The notes: generated by a model from the sequence alone, not told the origin. A DNA stretch of 64,000 nt from Pedobacter kyungheensis (GCF_000812965.1 NZ_JSYN01000010.1:62001-126000); one strand, 5' to 3'; counted from the first letter of the stretch, positions 1-9,277 are shown. Numbers and translations are program-made.

Positions 1-1670
1 CTGCTATTTATGGTTCAGTTAGCTTATCGCCAGATAAGAACTACATGCTGATTGAAACCATTCGCAAGCCATTTTCTTATCTGGTTTCGGCATTTGGTTT
101 TCCATCAACTGTTTCCATTACCGATTTAACAGGCAAAACGGTTAAAGTAATTGCCGAACTGCCCTCATCAGAAGGCACGCCATCGGGCTATGATAATGCC
201 CAAAACGTAGCACACGGATTTGACTGGCGCGATGATGAAGCGGCAACACTGGTGTGGTCTAAACCTTTAGACAGTGGTTTAATTAAAAAAGATGTTCCTT
301 ATCACGATGCCGTATATGCCCTAAGTGCACCATTTACCGGCACAGAAAAAGAACTGTTTAAAACCAAAACACGTTTCCGCGGCATACAATGGGGCGATGC
401 TAACCTGGCCCTAATTATGGAAGGCCTCCGCAGTAAACAAAGCAGTACTGTAAGTCGTTATAACCCAACAACTGGTGCCGTAGAAGAGTTATACAGCAGA
501 AACCAAACCGATGCCTATGGCAATCCGGGTTCTCCGGTAACGGCTAAAAATAAGTATGGCCGTCAGGTGATTAAAACTGTAGATAACGGCACCAAATTAC
601 TGATGAATAACCCGGTTGGCTCTTCAGAAAAAGGAGATTTACCTTTTCTGGCTAAGTTTGACCTCGCTACTAAAAAAAATGAAATTATCTGGCGCAGTGC
701 CGAAGGTACCTTTGAGTATGTGAGCGAAGTAATTGACCCTGATAAACTGGTGTTACTTACCCGTAAAGAAAGTCAGAAGCTGGTTCCGAATTATTTTATC
801 AAAAACCTGATACTCCGGGTTGCCGACAGGCCGATAACGGATTTCAGCAATCCATATCCATCTTTAGCAGGTATTACCAAAGAAAAGATTTCGTACAAGC
901 GTGCCGATGGAGTTGATTTAACGGGCGATTTGTATTTACCAAAAGGATACAACAAAGAAAAAGACGGTCCCTTACCGGCTTTGATCTGGGCTTACCCACG
1001 CGAATTTAACTCTGCTGCAGATGCAGCTCAAATACGTGGATCGAAAGATAAGTTTACCACCATTAGCTGGGCTTCGCCTATATTTTGGGTAACCCGTGGT
1101 TATGCTGTTTTAGATAATGCCGAAATGCCTATCGTTGCCAAAGACGGTAAAAAACCGAATGATACTTTTGTAGATCAGCTACAGTTAAATGCCGAAGCAG
1201 CCATTAATAAACTGGCAGATTTAGGTGTAGGCGACAAAAAACGCATGGCTGTTGGTGGCCACAGTTATGGTGCTTTTATGACCGCTAATTTACTGGCCCA
1301 TACCAATCTTTTTGCAGCAGGTATTGCACGCAGTGGTGCATACAACCGTACACTCACCCCATTTGGTTTCCAAAACGAAGAACGTACCTACTGGCAGGCA
1401 CCTCAGCTGTATTACGAAATGAGTCCGTTTAGTTATGCCGATAAAATTAAAACACCTTTGTTATTAATACACGGCGATTCTGACGATAACCCCGGCACCT
1501 TCCCGATTAACAGCGAGCGTTTGTTTAACGCCATTAAAGGAGCAGGCGGCACTACCCGTTTTGTATTTTTACCTTACGAAGCACACAGCTATCGTGGCAG
1601 AGAAAACCTGTTACACATGTTGTGGGAGCAAGACCAATGGCTGGAAAAATATGTAAAAAACAAAAAATAA
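1..1670 (+). CDS. S9 family serine peptidase, 3' part (5' end outside window)
   Basis: The frame is open from the first bases, so this is the C-terminal part of a longer protein. The ATG at 45 is probably internal, because the codons before it continue the beta-propeller-like sequence. Numbering from that Met, the alpha/beta-hydrolase domain carries the nucleophile Ser407 in GGHSYGA, Asp478 in HGDSDDNPGT and His514 in EAHSYRG, the normal triad order for prolyl-oligopeptidase-type enzymes. The segment before it (about residues 1-270) fits the end of a beta-propeller. By family it should hydrolyse peptides, probably in the periplasm, but the signal peptide is outside the window. It resembles glutamyl endopeptidase/dipeptidyl-peptidase-like S9 proteins; the exact specificity is unknown. 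Confidence 0.85.
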   Translation, partial: AIYGSVSLSPDKNYMLIETIRKPFSYLVSAFGFPSTVSITDLTGKTVKVIAELPSSEGTPSGYDNAQNVAHGFDWRDDEAATLVWSKPLDSGLIKKDVPYHDAVYALSAPFTGTEKELFKTKTRFRGIQWGDANLALIMEGLRSKQSSTVSRYNPTTGAVEELYSRNQTDAYGNPGSPVTAKNKYGRQVIKTVDNGTKLLMNNPVGSSEKGDLPFLAKFDLATKKNEIIWRSAEGTFEYVSEVIDPDKLVLLTRKESQKLVPNYFIKNLILRVADRPITDFSNPYPSLAGITKEKISYKRADGVDLTGDLYLPKGYNKEKDGPLPALIWAYPREFNSAADAAQIRGSKDKFTTISWASPIFWVTRGYAVLDNAEMPIVAKDGKKPNDTFVDQLQLNAEAAINKLADLGVGDKKRMAVGGHSYGAFMTANLLAHTNLFAAGIARSGAYNRTLTPFGFQNEERTYWQAPQLYYEMSPFSYADKIKTPLLLIHGDSDDNPGTFPINSERLFNAIKGAGGTTRFVFLPYEAHSYRGRENLLHMLWEQDQWLEKYVKNKK

Positions 1671-1693
1671 ATTTCTCTCTACCTTTATCGATT

Positions 1694-1722
1694 AAAGTGC
1701 CTCCATGTGGGGCACTTTTTTT
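1694..1722 (+). terminator. Intrinsic terminator after S9 peptidase
   Basis: Stem AAAGTGCC (1694-1701) pairs with GGCACTTT (1711-1718) across a 9-nt loop, and the right arm runs into a T tract. It lies 24 bp after the peptidase stop codon. Confidence 0.8.
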
Positions 1723-1799
1723 GTTATTTTTTCCCATGGTGTCAGATATTTCTATCTAACATTGATGCATTCCAAAATCCAATATTTCAGCGGCCATCT

Positions 1800-1819
1800 G
1801 TCAGCTGGCAACAGCTGAC
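1800..1819. repeat. Short hairpin repeat, GTCAGNTG family, copy 1
   Basis: GTCAGCTG, loop GCAA, CAGCTGAC: a perfect 8-bp stem with a GNRA-type loop, followed by TGCACA. Two similar hairpins occur at 33125-33148 and 33192-33210 with a different but still paired base at stem position 6. Confidence 0.6.
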
Positions 1820-1892
1820 TGCACATCTATTCCTGCCCGCGCGCGTCACGCTAAGCTCATTGCCCTCTGCACCTTGCACAATGCCATTTCAC

Positions 1893-1923
1893 TTTAAAAC
1901 CTTACATTTATACTATAACATTG
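1893..1923 (+). promoter_or_regulatory. Candidate promoter for the cbpA-like gene
   Basis: TTTA (1893-1896), 19-nt spacer, TAACATTG (1916-1923). This is one mismatch in each box from the Bacteroidota consensus TTTG-N19-TAnnTTTG. It ends 31 bp before the ATG at 1955. Confidence 0.4.
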
Positions 1924-1954
1924 AACATTAGCCCTACTTATTTGTTAAGCCATT

Positions 1955-2848
1955 ATGGACTACATAGACTATTATAAAATTCTCGATTTAAAGAAAGATG
2001 CCACAACCGAGGATATTAAAAAAGCATATAGAAAATTAGCCCGGAAACACCATCCCGATCTTAATCCAAACAACGAAGAAGCCAACAAAAAATTTCAGCA
2101 GATTAACGAAGCCAATGAGGTGTTAAGCGATCCTGAAAAGCGGAAGAAATACGATAAATATGGCAAAGATTGGCAACATGCCGATCAATTGGATGCCCAG
2201 GAACGGCAACAAAGGCAATATCAATCGCAAGGCGGAGGTTACGGAGGCAGTAGCTACAGTGGTGGATTTGACGGAGGAGATTTTTCCGATTTCTTTTCAT
2301 CTATGTTTGGTGGCGGTGGCCGGAGTAGCAGGAATTCACCTTTTAAAGGGCAGGATTATAATGCCGATTTACAGCTAAACCTACTTGATGCTTATACCAC
2401 CCATAAGCAAACGCTAACCGTAAATGGCAAACAGGTACGGATTACTATCCCGGCAGGTGTAGAAATCGGGCAAAAAATTAAATTACCCGGCTACGGTGCA
2501 CCCGGGGTAAACAATGGCCCTCCAGGCGATTTATACATTAAGTTTAGCATAACCGATGATCCTAAATTTAAGCGGAAAGGCAACGACATTTACATACAGG
2601 AAGAAATAGATTTATATACGGCCATATTGGGTGGTGAAAAAATTATAGATACCCTAAATGGAAAAGTAAAATTAAAAGTACCGGAAGGTACCCAGCCTGA
2701 TGCCACCTTACGTTTAAAAGGAAAGGGCTTCCCCGTTTATAAAAAAGAAAACCATTTTGGCGATTTATATATCAAATGGCAGGTTAAATTACCTACGGGG
2801 CTAAATCAGGAGCAAAAAGAACTATTCGAAAAACTCTCTAAACTTTAA
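1955..2848 (+). CDS. DnaJ/CbpA-type co-chaperone
   Basis: 297 aa. An N-terminal J domain (about 1-70) carries the HPD motif at residues 33-35, which stimulates DnaK ATPase. A Gly/Ser-rich, Phe-containing linker follows (about 85-130), then a DnaJ C-terminal substrate-binding region with two beta-sandwich subdomains (about 135-290). There is no CxxCxGxG zinc finger, so it is the CbpA class rather than DnaJ. The next gene starts 5 bp downstream and looks like the CbpM modulator, which supports the call. dnaK lies nearby on the other strand at 7320-9227 but is a separate transcription unit. It probably acts in the cytoplasm in protein folding or stress response. Confidence 0.88.
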   Translation: MDYIDYYKILDLKKDATTEDIKKAYRKLARKHHPDLNPNNEEANKKFQQINEANEVLSDPEKRKKYDKYGKDWQHADQLDAQERQQRQYQSQGGGYGGSSYSGGFDGGDFSDFFSSMFGGGGRSSRNSPFKGQDYNADLQLNLLDAYTTHKQTLTVNGKQVRITIPAGVEIGQKIKLPGYGAPGVNNGPPGDLYIKFSITDDPKFKRKGNDIYIQEEIDLYTAILGGEKIIDTLNGKVKLKVPEGTQPDATLRLKGKGFPVYKKENHFGDLYIKWQVKLPTGLNQEQKELFEKLSKL

Positions 2849-2853
2849 ACATC

Positions 2854-3159
2854 ATGGAAAATAAGCTAATTCCGGTCGAAGAAATTTGCGCTTATCATCA
2901 TGTAGAGATTAATTTTATCCAGTCTCTCGAAGATTTTGGTTTGATTCATACCACTATAAAAAAGGAAACAACCTTTTTACCTATAGCAGAATTAACAAAA
3001 CTAGAGCAATACCTCCGCCTGGCCCAGGATTTAGAGATCAATCTCGAAGGCATTTATGCCGTTTCACATCTGCTCAATCAGGTACAAGATATGCAGGATG
3101 AAATACAAGCGCTTAAAAACGAAATTAATTATTACAAGCAATTTAACCAACAACATTAA
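2854..3159 (+). CDS. CbpM-like chaperone modulator (MerR-like)
   Basis: 101 aa, starting 5 bp after the cbpA-like stop, so probably co-transcribed. The N-terminal part (about 5-60) resembles the MerR-type helical fold of CbpM. The C-terminal 35 residues are heptad-rich (LLNQVQDMQDEIQALKNEI) and probably form a coiled coil. In known pairs CbpM binds the J domain of CbpA and inhibits it. Sequence similarity in this family is low, so the assignment rests as much on position as on sequence. Confidence 0.7.
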   Translation: MENKLIPVEEICAYHHVEINFIQSLEDFGLIHTTIKKETTFLPIAELTKLEQYLRLAQDLEINLEGIYAVSHLLNQVQDMQDEIQALKNEINYYKQFNQQH

Positions 3160-3254
3160 TCAACCGTTTGTGCAGAAATTTGCATTAAAAGTGCATACCA
3201 AAACACAACCTTTTTAAGATTAGTTTCTTAAATTGGCGGTCTAATTTTATAAAA

Positions 3255-4829
3255 ATGAGCGATTTGTCTTCAAAATTCATCGAAAAAATAAAATCATCCT
3301 ATGCCCCAACGGGTTCGTACATTTATTTAGGCGCCGGAATTTTAGACGGACAGGTTTACAGTGAAGCCGAGGTTAATTTATCATTAAAAATGATGAACAG
3401 GCATGGTTTAATTGCCGGTGCAACGGGTACAGGTAAAACCCGTACACTGCAGTTACTGGCCGAACAGCTGTCTGACGCGGGCGTTCCTGTTTTTATGTTA
3501 GATGTAAAAGGCGATTTATCCGGCTTAAACCAACCCGGTACTGTTAACCCCAAAATAGAAGAAAGGGCACAACAGTTAAACAAACCTTTTAGCCCAACCG
3601 GCTTCCCGATCGAAATTTATTCGCTTTCGGGCAAAATGGGGGCACAAATGAGAGCTACCGTATTGGAATTCGGACCTACCCTGCTTTCCAAAATTTTAGA
3701 TTTAAACGACACCCAGGCTGGCGTTATGGCGGTTATCTTCAAATATGCCGATGATAATAAAATGCCAATTATCGATTTAAATGATTTAAAGAAACTCGTA
3801 TCCTATTTATCAGAAGGTACTGGTGCAGCTGAAATCAAAAGCAGTTATGGCAGCATTTCTACTGCTACATCTGGAACCATTTTAAGAAAAATTGTAGCCA
3901 TTGAGCAACAAGGATTAGGTGGTATGTTCGGCGAAAAATCTTTTGATATCGAAGATCTTTTCGAACGTGTTGATGGAAAAGGTACCATCAGCTTATTAAA
4001 TATTGCCGATGTTCAGAACCAACCCGTTTTATACTCAACCTTTTTATTGAGTTTACTGGCCGAGCTTTTTAACACCATGCCCGAAGTTGGCGATCTGGAT
4101 AAACCTAAACTTATTTTCTTTTTCGACGAAGCCCACCTTTTGTTTAAAAACTCATCAAAAGCTTTCTTAGAGCAGATTGAAACCATTATCAGGTTAATCC
4201 GTTCAAAAGGAATAGGAGTTTTCTTCTGTACACAAGCCCCTACCGATGTACCTGAAAGTGTTTTAGGTCAACTGGGTAACCGTGTACAACATGCTTTAAG
4301 GGCTTTTACGCCAAACGATGTAGATGCTTTAAAGAAAACCGTAAACACCTACCCTAAATCTGATTTCTACGAAATAGACAAGATTTTAACTTCCTTAGGT
4401 ACTGGCCAGGCTTTGGTTACCGTACTTAATGAGAAGGGTATTCCGACAGAAGTTTCGGCTACCATGCTTACACCACCAAGGGCAGTAATGGGGCCGCTTA
4501 CAGCTGCAGATTTTGATCAGGTGGTGCATGCCAGCCCAATGTTTACCAAATATAAAGACCCAATAGATCCGGAAAGTGCCTACGAAATATTAACCAAACG
4601 GATTAATGATCAGGCAGCTGCCGAAGAACAGGCGAAACAGGAAGTAGAAGCACAAAAACAAGCCGAAGCAGAAAGTAAGCCTAAACCCGGTGAAAAAAGT
4701 CTGGTAGAGCAGGTAATGGGCGCTACCATTACCCGTCAAATCGGCAAAGAAATTGTACGTGGTATATTTGGCATGCTTACCGGTAAAAAAACAAGATCAA
4801 AGTCAGGCGGCGGACTCTTTGGGTTCTAA
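3255..4829 (+). CDS. HerA-like ATPase (DUF853 family)
   Basis: 524 aa cytoplasmic ATPase of the FtsK/HerA superfamily. Walker A is GATGTGKT at residues 55-62. Walker B is FFFDEAH with D291/E292. The following stretch (IIRLIRSKGIGVFFCTQ, then VLGQLGNRVQHALRAF) fits the sensor and arginine-finger region. A Lys/Glu/Ala-rich segment near 455-480 looks like a charged helix, and the tail is Gly/Ser/Lys-rich. Bacterial relatives such as YjgR are annotated as putative helicases of unknown role. No nurA-like nuclease gene is adjacent, which argues against the archaeal HerA-NurA end-resection system. It sits 95 bp after the cbpM-like gene and may have its own promoter. Confidence 0.85.
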   Translation: MSDLSSKFIEKIKSSYAPTGSYIYLGAGILDGQVYSEAEVNLSLKMMNRHGLIAGATGTGKTRTLQLLAEQLSDAGVPVFMLDVKGDLSGLNQPGTVNPKIEERAQQLNKPFSPTGFPIEIYSLSGKMGAQMRATVLEFGPTLLSKILDLNDTQAGVMAVIFKYADDNKMPIIDLNDLKKLVSYLSEGTGAAEIKSSYGSISTATSGTILRKIVAIEQQGLGGMFGEKSFDIEDLFERVDGKGTISLLNIADVQNQPVLYSTFLLSLLAELFNTMPEVGDLDKPKLIFFFDEAHLLFKNSSKAFLEQIETIIRLIRSKGIGVFFCTQAPTDVPESVLGQLGNRVQHALRAFTPNDVDALKKTVNTYPKSDFYEIDKILTSLGTGQALVTVLNEKGIPTEVSATMLTPPRAVMGPLTAADFDQVVHASPMFTKYKDPIDPESAYEILTKRINDQAAAEEQAKQEVEAQKQAEAESKPKPGEKSLVEQVMGATITRQIGKEIVRGIFGMLTGKKTRSKSGGGLFGF

Positions 4830-4940
4830 AAAACAAATAATTAACCTTTTAAACATTCAAATTGCTATTTTCGCACCATGAGCTGTGCAGGATTTTAATG
4901 CTAATCACCTTTATCCCTAAAATAAATTAACAATAAATAG

Positions 4941-5840
4941 ATGAAACCCACCCTATTAATATTGGCTGCTGGTATGGCAAGCCGCTACGGAAGTATGAAA
5001 CAGATTGATGGCTTTGGTCCGAACGGCGAAACCATTATTGATTACTCTATTTATGATGCAATTAATGCTGGTTTTGGCAAAATTGTATTCATCATTAAAG
5101 AAGAGTTTGTAACGGAGTTTAAAGCTATTTTCGAACCAAAACTTGCCGGAAGAATTGAAACGGATTATGTTTTTCAAAACTTCGATTTAAAACAGTTTGG
5201 TATTGAAGAAGAAATTTACAGAGAAAAACCATGGGGTACCGCACACGCCATCCTTTCGGGTAGAAATGTAATTAAAGAACCTTTCTGTGTAATCAATGCT
5301 GATGACTTTTATGGTTATGATGCTTTCAAAAAAATGGTTGATTTCTTAACTACCGAAGTTACCGATAGCAACTACTCTATTATCGGTTATCAGGTAGGCA
5401 ATACACTTTCTGAGTTTGGCGCAGTTTCGCGTGGGGTTTGTAAAGTAGATGCTGCCGGCAATTTAGAAGAAATTGTAGAGCGTACTAAAGTTTACCCTAA
5501 AGATGGCAATATCTTTTATGAAGAAGATGGCGAAGAGTTCCCGTTAAGCTTTGATACTCCTGTATCGATGAATTTCTGGGGTTTTACACCAGCTGTTTTC
5601 AAAATTACTGAAGATATGTTCAGAGAATTTGCTATGGCTAATAAAGATAAACCTAAAGCAGAGTTCTTTATCCCCTTAATTGGCGAAAACCTGGTAAAAA
5701 GAAATATCGCTACCTTTAAAGTTGTACCAACTACCAACAAATGGTTTGGCGTAACCTATAAAGAAGATAAACCTTTTGTTCAGGATTGTATTGACCAATT
5801 GGTTAAAGACGGAACATACCCTGAAAAATTATGGGACTAA
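4941..5840 (+). CDS. Sugar-1-phosphate nucleotidyltransferase-like protein
   Basis: 299 aa with an N-terminal GT-A/Rossmann nucleotidyltransferase fold. LILAAGMASRYGSMKQ at residues 4-19 corresponds to the nucleotide-binding signature, and INADDFYG near 113-120 supplies the metal-binding acidic residues. By family it should join a nucleoside triphosphate to a sugar-1-phosphate. Its last 10 bp overlap the start of a sugar-kinase-like gene, so the two are translationally coupled and probably work in series: kinase makes sugar-1-phosphate, this enzyme makes the NDP-sugar. The pairing recalls AmgK/MurU cell-wall salvage, but this protein is longer than MurU and its substrate is not visible from sequence. 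Confidence 0.75.
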   Translation: MKPTLLILAAGMASRYGSMKQIDGFGPNGETIIDYSIYDAINAGFGKIVFIIKEEFVTEFKAIFEPKLAGRIETDYVFQNFDLKQFGIEEEIYREKPWGTAHAILSGRNVIKEPFCVINADDFYGYDAFKKMVDFLTTEVTDSNYSIIGYQVGNTLSEFGAVSRGVCKVDAAGNLEEIVERTKVYPKDGNIFYEEDGEEFPLSFDTPVSMNFWGFTPAVFKITEDMFREFAMANKDKPKAEFFIPLIGENLVKRNIATFKVVPTTNKWFGVTYKEDKPFVQDCIDQLVKDGTYPEKLWD

Positions 5841-6907
5841 ATTTAGCTGACGAAGTTTTAGAAGCTTACGGATACGCTAAAGAGAATATTACGATTACAC
5901 AAATAGGTACGGGTTTAATTAACCGTACTTATTTGCTTTCGCCTTTTGCTGAAGAGCATAAATACATCCTTCAGAACATCAATTCTGAGGTTTTTACTTC
6001 GCCACAAACCATTGCCAGCAACCTGCGGGCAATAGCAGATTACCTGAGTTTTGCTTACCCCGATTATCTTTTTATTAAGCCTGTTGCTACTACCGAAGGC
6101 GAAGAGATGGCTTATATCCAACACGAGTACTGGCGGATGCTTCCTTTTGTACCCAACACCATCTCTTTAGATGTTCTGGCCGACCCAAAACAAGCTTATG
6201 AGGCCGCCAAACAGTTTGGCAAACTGAGCAGGTTACTCGATAATTTTGATGCCGGTAGTCTGCAGCCAACTATCCCCGGTTTTCACGATCTGAGCTTGCG
6301 CTACGAGCAATTTAATGAGGCACTTAACCAGGCTAATGATGGCCTAAAGCATGAGGCAGCAGCACAAATTGAAAATGCGATAAACCACAGGTACATTTTA
6401 GACTACTACATTTCTTATACCCACCGGAAAGATTTCCCAAACAGGGTAATGCACCACGATACCAAAATAAGCAACGTTTTACTTGACAATGAAAGCTATG
6501 AGGGTATTTGTGTGATTGACCTGGATACCATTATGCCCGGTAAGTTTATTTCAGATCTGGGCGATATGATGCGTACTTATCTTTGCGCATATTCAGAAAA
6601 CGAAACCGATTTAACCAAGATTAAAATCCGTTTGCCTTATTTTGAGGCCACGATAAAAGGCTATTTAGCCGAGATGAAAAGTATTTTAACCGAAACAGAA
6701 AAAGAGTTAATCCTATTCTCTGGTAAATATATCATTTACATGCAGGCTTTACGCTTTTTAACCGACTTCTTAAACGGCAATAAATACTACCCTACCGATT
6801 ACCCCACCCAAAACCTCGATCGGGCTAAAAACCAGTTTAAATTGCTTTACGAAATCGCCATAAACGAGAAGGAACTGCAGAATATTATAGAAGATAATTT
6901 GGTTTAG
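5831..6907 (+). CDS. Aminoglycoside-phosphotransferase-fold (sugar) kinase
   Basis: 358 aa kinase of the APH/choline-kinase fold. A Gly-rich loop is seen in IGTGLINRTYLL near residues 22-33. The catalytic loop is VMHHDTKISNVLL (HxDxxxxN type), and the metal-binding motif is VIDLDTIMPGKFISDLGD. The ATG lies inside the last codons of the nucleotidyltransferase gene (10-bp overlap), so expression is coupled. The family includes N-acetylhexosamine 1-kinase (NahK) and the anomeric kinase AmgK, and with a nucleotidyltransferase partner an anomeric sugar kinase is more likely than an antibiotic-resistance enzyme. The substrate is inferred only. Confidence 0.75.
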   Translation: MGLNLADEVLEAYGYAKENITITQIGTGLINRTYLLSPFAEEHKYILQNINSEVFTSPQTIASNLRAIADYLSFAYPDYLFIKPVATTEGEEMAYIQHEYWRMLPFVPNTISLDVLADPKQAYEAAKQFGKLSRLLDNFDAGSLQPTIPGFHDLSLRYEQFNEALNQANDGLKHEAAAQIENAINHRYILDYYISYTHRKDFPNRVMHHDTKISNVLLDNESYEGICVIDLDTIMPGKFISDLGDMMRTYLCAYSENETDLTKIKIRLPYFEATIKGYLAEMKSILTETEKELILFSGKYIIYMQALRFLTDFLNGNKYYPTDYPTQNLDRAKNQFKLLYEIAINEKELQNIIEDNLV

Positions 6908-6915
6908 ATATTATT

Positions 6916-6996
6916 CGTCACCCTGAATTTATTTCAGGGTCTTAATTGTTGAAAAGATGCTGAAATAAATCCGATAGCTATCGGATCAGCATGACG
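6916..6996. repeat. Paired palindromic repeats, TGACG family (two inverted copies)
   Basis: CGTCA (6916-6920) and TGACG (6992-6996) bound the element. The left half, on the minus strand, is a CCCTGAA/TTCAGGG hairpin. The right half is GATGCTGAA...TCAGCATGACG, interrupted by the 14-bp perfect palindrome CCGATAGCTATCGG at 6971-6984. A third copy without the interruption is at 26016-26041. It lies just after the kinase stop codon and may also act as a transcription stop. Confidence 0.7.
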
Positions 6997-7060
6997 ATAG
7001 CAACATATAAACCTCCGCTATTCAAACCATCCCCAAAAGCATTACCCTCTCTTTCCTAAA

Positions 7061-7117
7061 CCCGACAGCAGCGACAGCCCCGATTTTTTTATGAGGGCTA
7101 TAGCGAATGGCGGGGCT
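7061..7117 (+). repeat. Dispersed repeat ending TAGCGAATGGCGGGGCT, copy 1
   Basis: Positions 7101-7117 match, in inverted orientation, 53115-53131, and the neighbouring GACAGcAGCG/GACAGtAGCG and CCGAT words also correspond between copies. The spacer 6908-7319 has no credible gene. It holds only this repeat, the TGACG pair, a 33-bp palindrome, the dnaK terminator and a 14-bp tandem duplication. Confidence 0.6.
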
Positions 7118-7192
7118 ACATTTTCCGAAAAGTACAGAACCGTTCGTTTTCATATTATTTTGAACCTTATAAGACATTTTAAATACTTTTCC

Positions 7193-7225
7193 AAACCTCG
7201 CAGGTTTTTAAAACCTGCGAGGTTT
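7193..7225. repeat. 33-bp near-perfect palindrome
   Basis: AAACCTCGCAGGTTTT (7193-7208) and its exact reverse complement (7210-7225) are separated by a single base. It is too symmetrical for a normal terminator loop and is probably a dispersed intergenic palindrome. Confidence 0.7.
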
Positions 7226-7243
7226 ATTGATCTAAAACAAAAA

Positions 7244-7276
7244 AGCGTTTCTGAAATAATCAGAAACGCTTTTTTA
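7244..7276 (-). terminator. Bidirectional intrinsic terminator after dnaK
   Basis: AGCGTTTCTGA (7244-7254) pairs perfectly with TCAGAAACGCT (7260-7270) around a 5-nt loop. A runs precede and T runs follow, so it can stop transcription in both directions. It lies 43 bp past the dnaK stop codon. Confidence 0.8.
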
Positions 7277-7283
7277 TTGTAAT

Positions 7284-7311
7284 TCAATTGAAAACTGTCA
7301 ATTGAAAACTG
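7284..7311. repeat. 14-bp tandem duplication
   Basis: TCAATTGAAAACTG occurs twice without a gap (7284-7297 and 7298-7311), directly after the dnaK terminator. It belongs to the set of word-repeat spacers seen at several places in this window. Confidence 0.75.
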
Positions 7312-7319
7312 ATAATTTA

Positions 7320-9227
7320 TTATTTCTTATCGTCTTCTTTCACTTCTTCAAAGTCAACATCAGTAACGTTATCGCCACCCTGAGCTTGTCCGTCAGCTTG
7401 TGGTTGTTCACCACCCTGAGGCTGCTCACCAGCTTTGTACATTTCTTCAGATGCTACGTTCCATGCAGCTTGTAATTCAGCCGAAGCTGCATCGATATCT
7501 GCAAAGTTACGTGAACCGTGTGCTGCTTTTAATTTCTCTAAACCAGCTTCGATAGGTGCTTTTTTATCAGCAGATAATTTATCACCAAACTCTTTTAACT
7601 GTTTCTCAGTCGAGAAAATTAAAGCATCAGCTCCGTTAATTTTATCAGCTTCTTCTTTTTGCTTAGCATCATCTGCAGCATTAGCTTCAGCTTCTTCTTT
7701 CATTTTTTTGATCTCAGCATCAGTTAAACCTGAAGAAGCTTCGATACGGATTTTTTGCTCTTTACCAGTAGCTTTATCTTTAGCACTTACGTGTAAAATA
7801 CCATTAGCATCAATATCGAAAGATACTTCTACCTGAGGCACACCACGAGGTGCTGGTGGAATACCATCTAAAATGAAACGGCCAATTGTACGGTTCTGAG
7901 CTGCCATTGGACGCTCACCTTGTAAAATGTGGATTTCTACTGAAGGCTGGTTATCAGCTGCAGTTGAGAAAGTTTCTGATTTTTTAGTTGGGATAGTTGT
8001 GTTCGACTCGATTAATTTAGTCATTACACCACCCATAGTTTCGATACCTAATGATAAAGGAGTAACGTCTAATAACAATACATCTTTCACATCGCCGGTT
8101 AATACACCACCTTGAATTGCAGCACCAATAGCTACTACCTCATCAGGGTTAACACCTTTGCTTGGCTCTTTACCGAAGAAAGCTTTAACTGCTTCCTGAA
8201 TTGCAGGAATACGGGTAGAACCACCTACTAAGATAATTTCGTCGATATCGCTTGTGCTTAAACCAGCGTTTTTCAATGCAGATTTACAAGGATCGATAGT
8301 ACGTTTAATTAAGCTATCAGCCAATTGCTCAAATTTAGCACGTGATAAAGTACGTACTAAGTGCTTAGGGCCACTAGCGTCAGCAGTAATGTATGGTAAG
8401 TTAATTTCAGTTGAAGTGGTGCTCGATAACTCGATTTTAGCTTTCTCAGCAGCTTCTTTTAAACGTTGTAACGCCATTGGATCTTTAGAAAGGTCCATGC
8501 TGTTTTCTGATTTAAACTCTTCAGTTAACCAGTCGATAATGATGTGGTCAAAGTCATCACCACCTAAGTGTGTATCACCGTCAGTAGATTTTACTTCAAA
8601 AACGCCATCACCCAATTCCAATACAGAAACGTCATGTGTACCACCACCGCAGTCAAACACAACAATTTTCATGTCTTTGTGTGCTTTATCTAAACCATAA
8701 GCTAAAGCAGCTGCAGTTGGCTCGTTAATGATACGTTTTACAGATAAACCTGCAATTTCGCCAGCTTCTTTTGTAGCCTGACGTTGTGCATCGTTAAAAT
8801 AAGCAGGTACAGTAATTACCGCTTCAGTAACTTCCTGACCTAAGAAATCCTCAGCAGTTTTTTTCATTTTCTGCAAAATCATTGCAGAAATCTCCTGTGG
8901 AGTGTATTTTCTGTCGTCGATTTCAACACGTGGAGTGTTGTTATCGCCTTTTACTACTTTATAAGGTACACGTCCAGCTTCTTTCGCACTTTCGTCGTAG
9001 CTGTTACCCATAAAGCGTTTAATCGAATATATCGTTTTGGTTGGGTTGGTTATAGCCTGACGTTTAGCAGGCTCGCCAACTTTACGCTCACCGTTTTCTG
9101 CAAAAGCAACAATAGACGGTGTAGTACGTTTACCCTCACTGTTTGCGATAACTACAGGCTCGTTGCCCTCCATTACGCTCACGCAAGAGTTTGTTGTTCC
9201 TAAGTCTATTCCAATAATTTTTCCCAT
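7320..9227 (-). CDS. dnaK: Chaperone protein DnaK (Hsp70)
   Basis: 635 aa, the usual DnaK length. The ATPase domain opens with [11 protein letters not shown] (residues 5-15), with the [15 protein letters not shown] phosphate-binding loop near 195-210 and [11 protein letters not shown] near 335-345. The conserved linker [20 protein letters not shown] leads to the substrate-binding domain, and the C terminus ends in the acidic tail EEVKEDDKK. It refolds proteins in the cytoplasm with a J-protein and GrpE. Neither grpE nor dnaJ is adjacent. The only J-protein in view is the CbpA-like gene at 1955-2848. The gene appears to be a single unit with its own terminator and a possible sigma-54-type promoter at 9278-9294. 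Confidence 0.98.
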   Translation of the reverse strand: MGKIIGIDLGTTNSCVSVMEGNEPVVIANSEGKRTTPSIVAFAENGERKVGEPAKRQAITNPTKTIYSIKRFMGNSYDESAKEAGRVPYKVVKGDNNTPRVEIDDRKYTPQEISAMILQKMKKTAEDFLGQEVTEAVITVPAYFNDAQRQATKEAGEIAGLSVKRIINEPTAAALAYGLDKAHKDMKIVVFDCGGGTHDVSVLELGDGVFEVKSTDGDTHLGGDDFDHIIIDWLTEEFKSENSMDLSKDPMALQRLKEAAEKAKIELSSTTSTEINLPYITADASGPKHLVRTLSRAKFEQLADSLIKRTIDPCKSALKNAGLSTSDIDEIILVGGSTRIPAIQEAVKAFFGKEPSKGVNPDEVVAIGAAIQGGVLTGDVKDVLLLDVTPLSLGIETMGGVMTKLIESNTTIPTKKSETFSTAADNQPSVEIHILQGERPMAAQNRTIGRFILDGIPPAPRGVPQVEVSFDIDANGILHVSAKDKATGKEQKIRIEASSGLTDAEIKKMKEEAEANAADDAKQKEEADKINGADALIFSTEKQLKEFGDKLSADKKAPIEAGLEKLKAAHGSRNFADIDAASAELQAAWNVASEEMYKAGEQPQGGEQPQADGQAQGGDNVTDVDFEEVKEDDKK

Positions 9228-9277
9228 TGTATTTTTATTTTCTCTTTTTAAAAGTATTATAATTTCTACTCCTATTA

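Noticed and set aside
1707-1931. 74-aa open frame before the cbpA-like gene
   Set aside because: It starts in the terminator hairpin and runs through the spacer repeat; composition is not protein-like.
3255-4829. HerA-NurA DNA-end resection or defence system
   Set aside because: There is no nuclease partner beside the ATPase, and the sequence fits the DUF853 group instead.
5831-6907. Aminoglycoside resistance kinase
   Set aside because: The fold is shared, but the coupled nucleotidyltransferase gene and the sequence context fit a metabolic sugar kinase better.
7091-7282. 63-aa open frame in the dnaK/kinase spacer
   Set aside because: It runs through a dispersed repeat, a palindrome and a terminator, so it is not a gene.
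7435-8700. Open frames on the plus strand within dnaK
   Set aside because: They are shadow frames of a highly conserved gene with strong codon bias and have no recognisable protein features.
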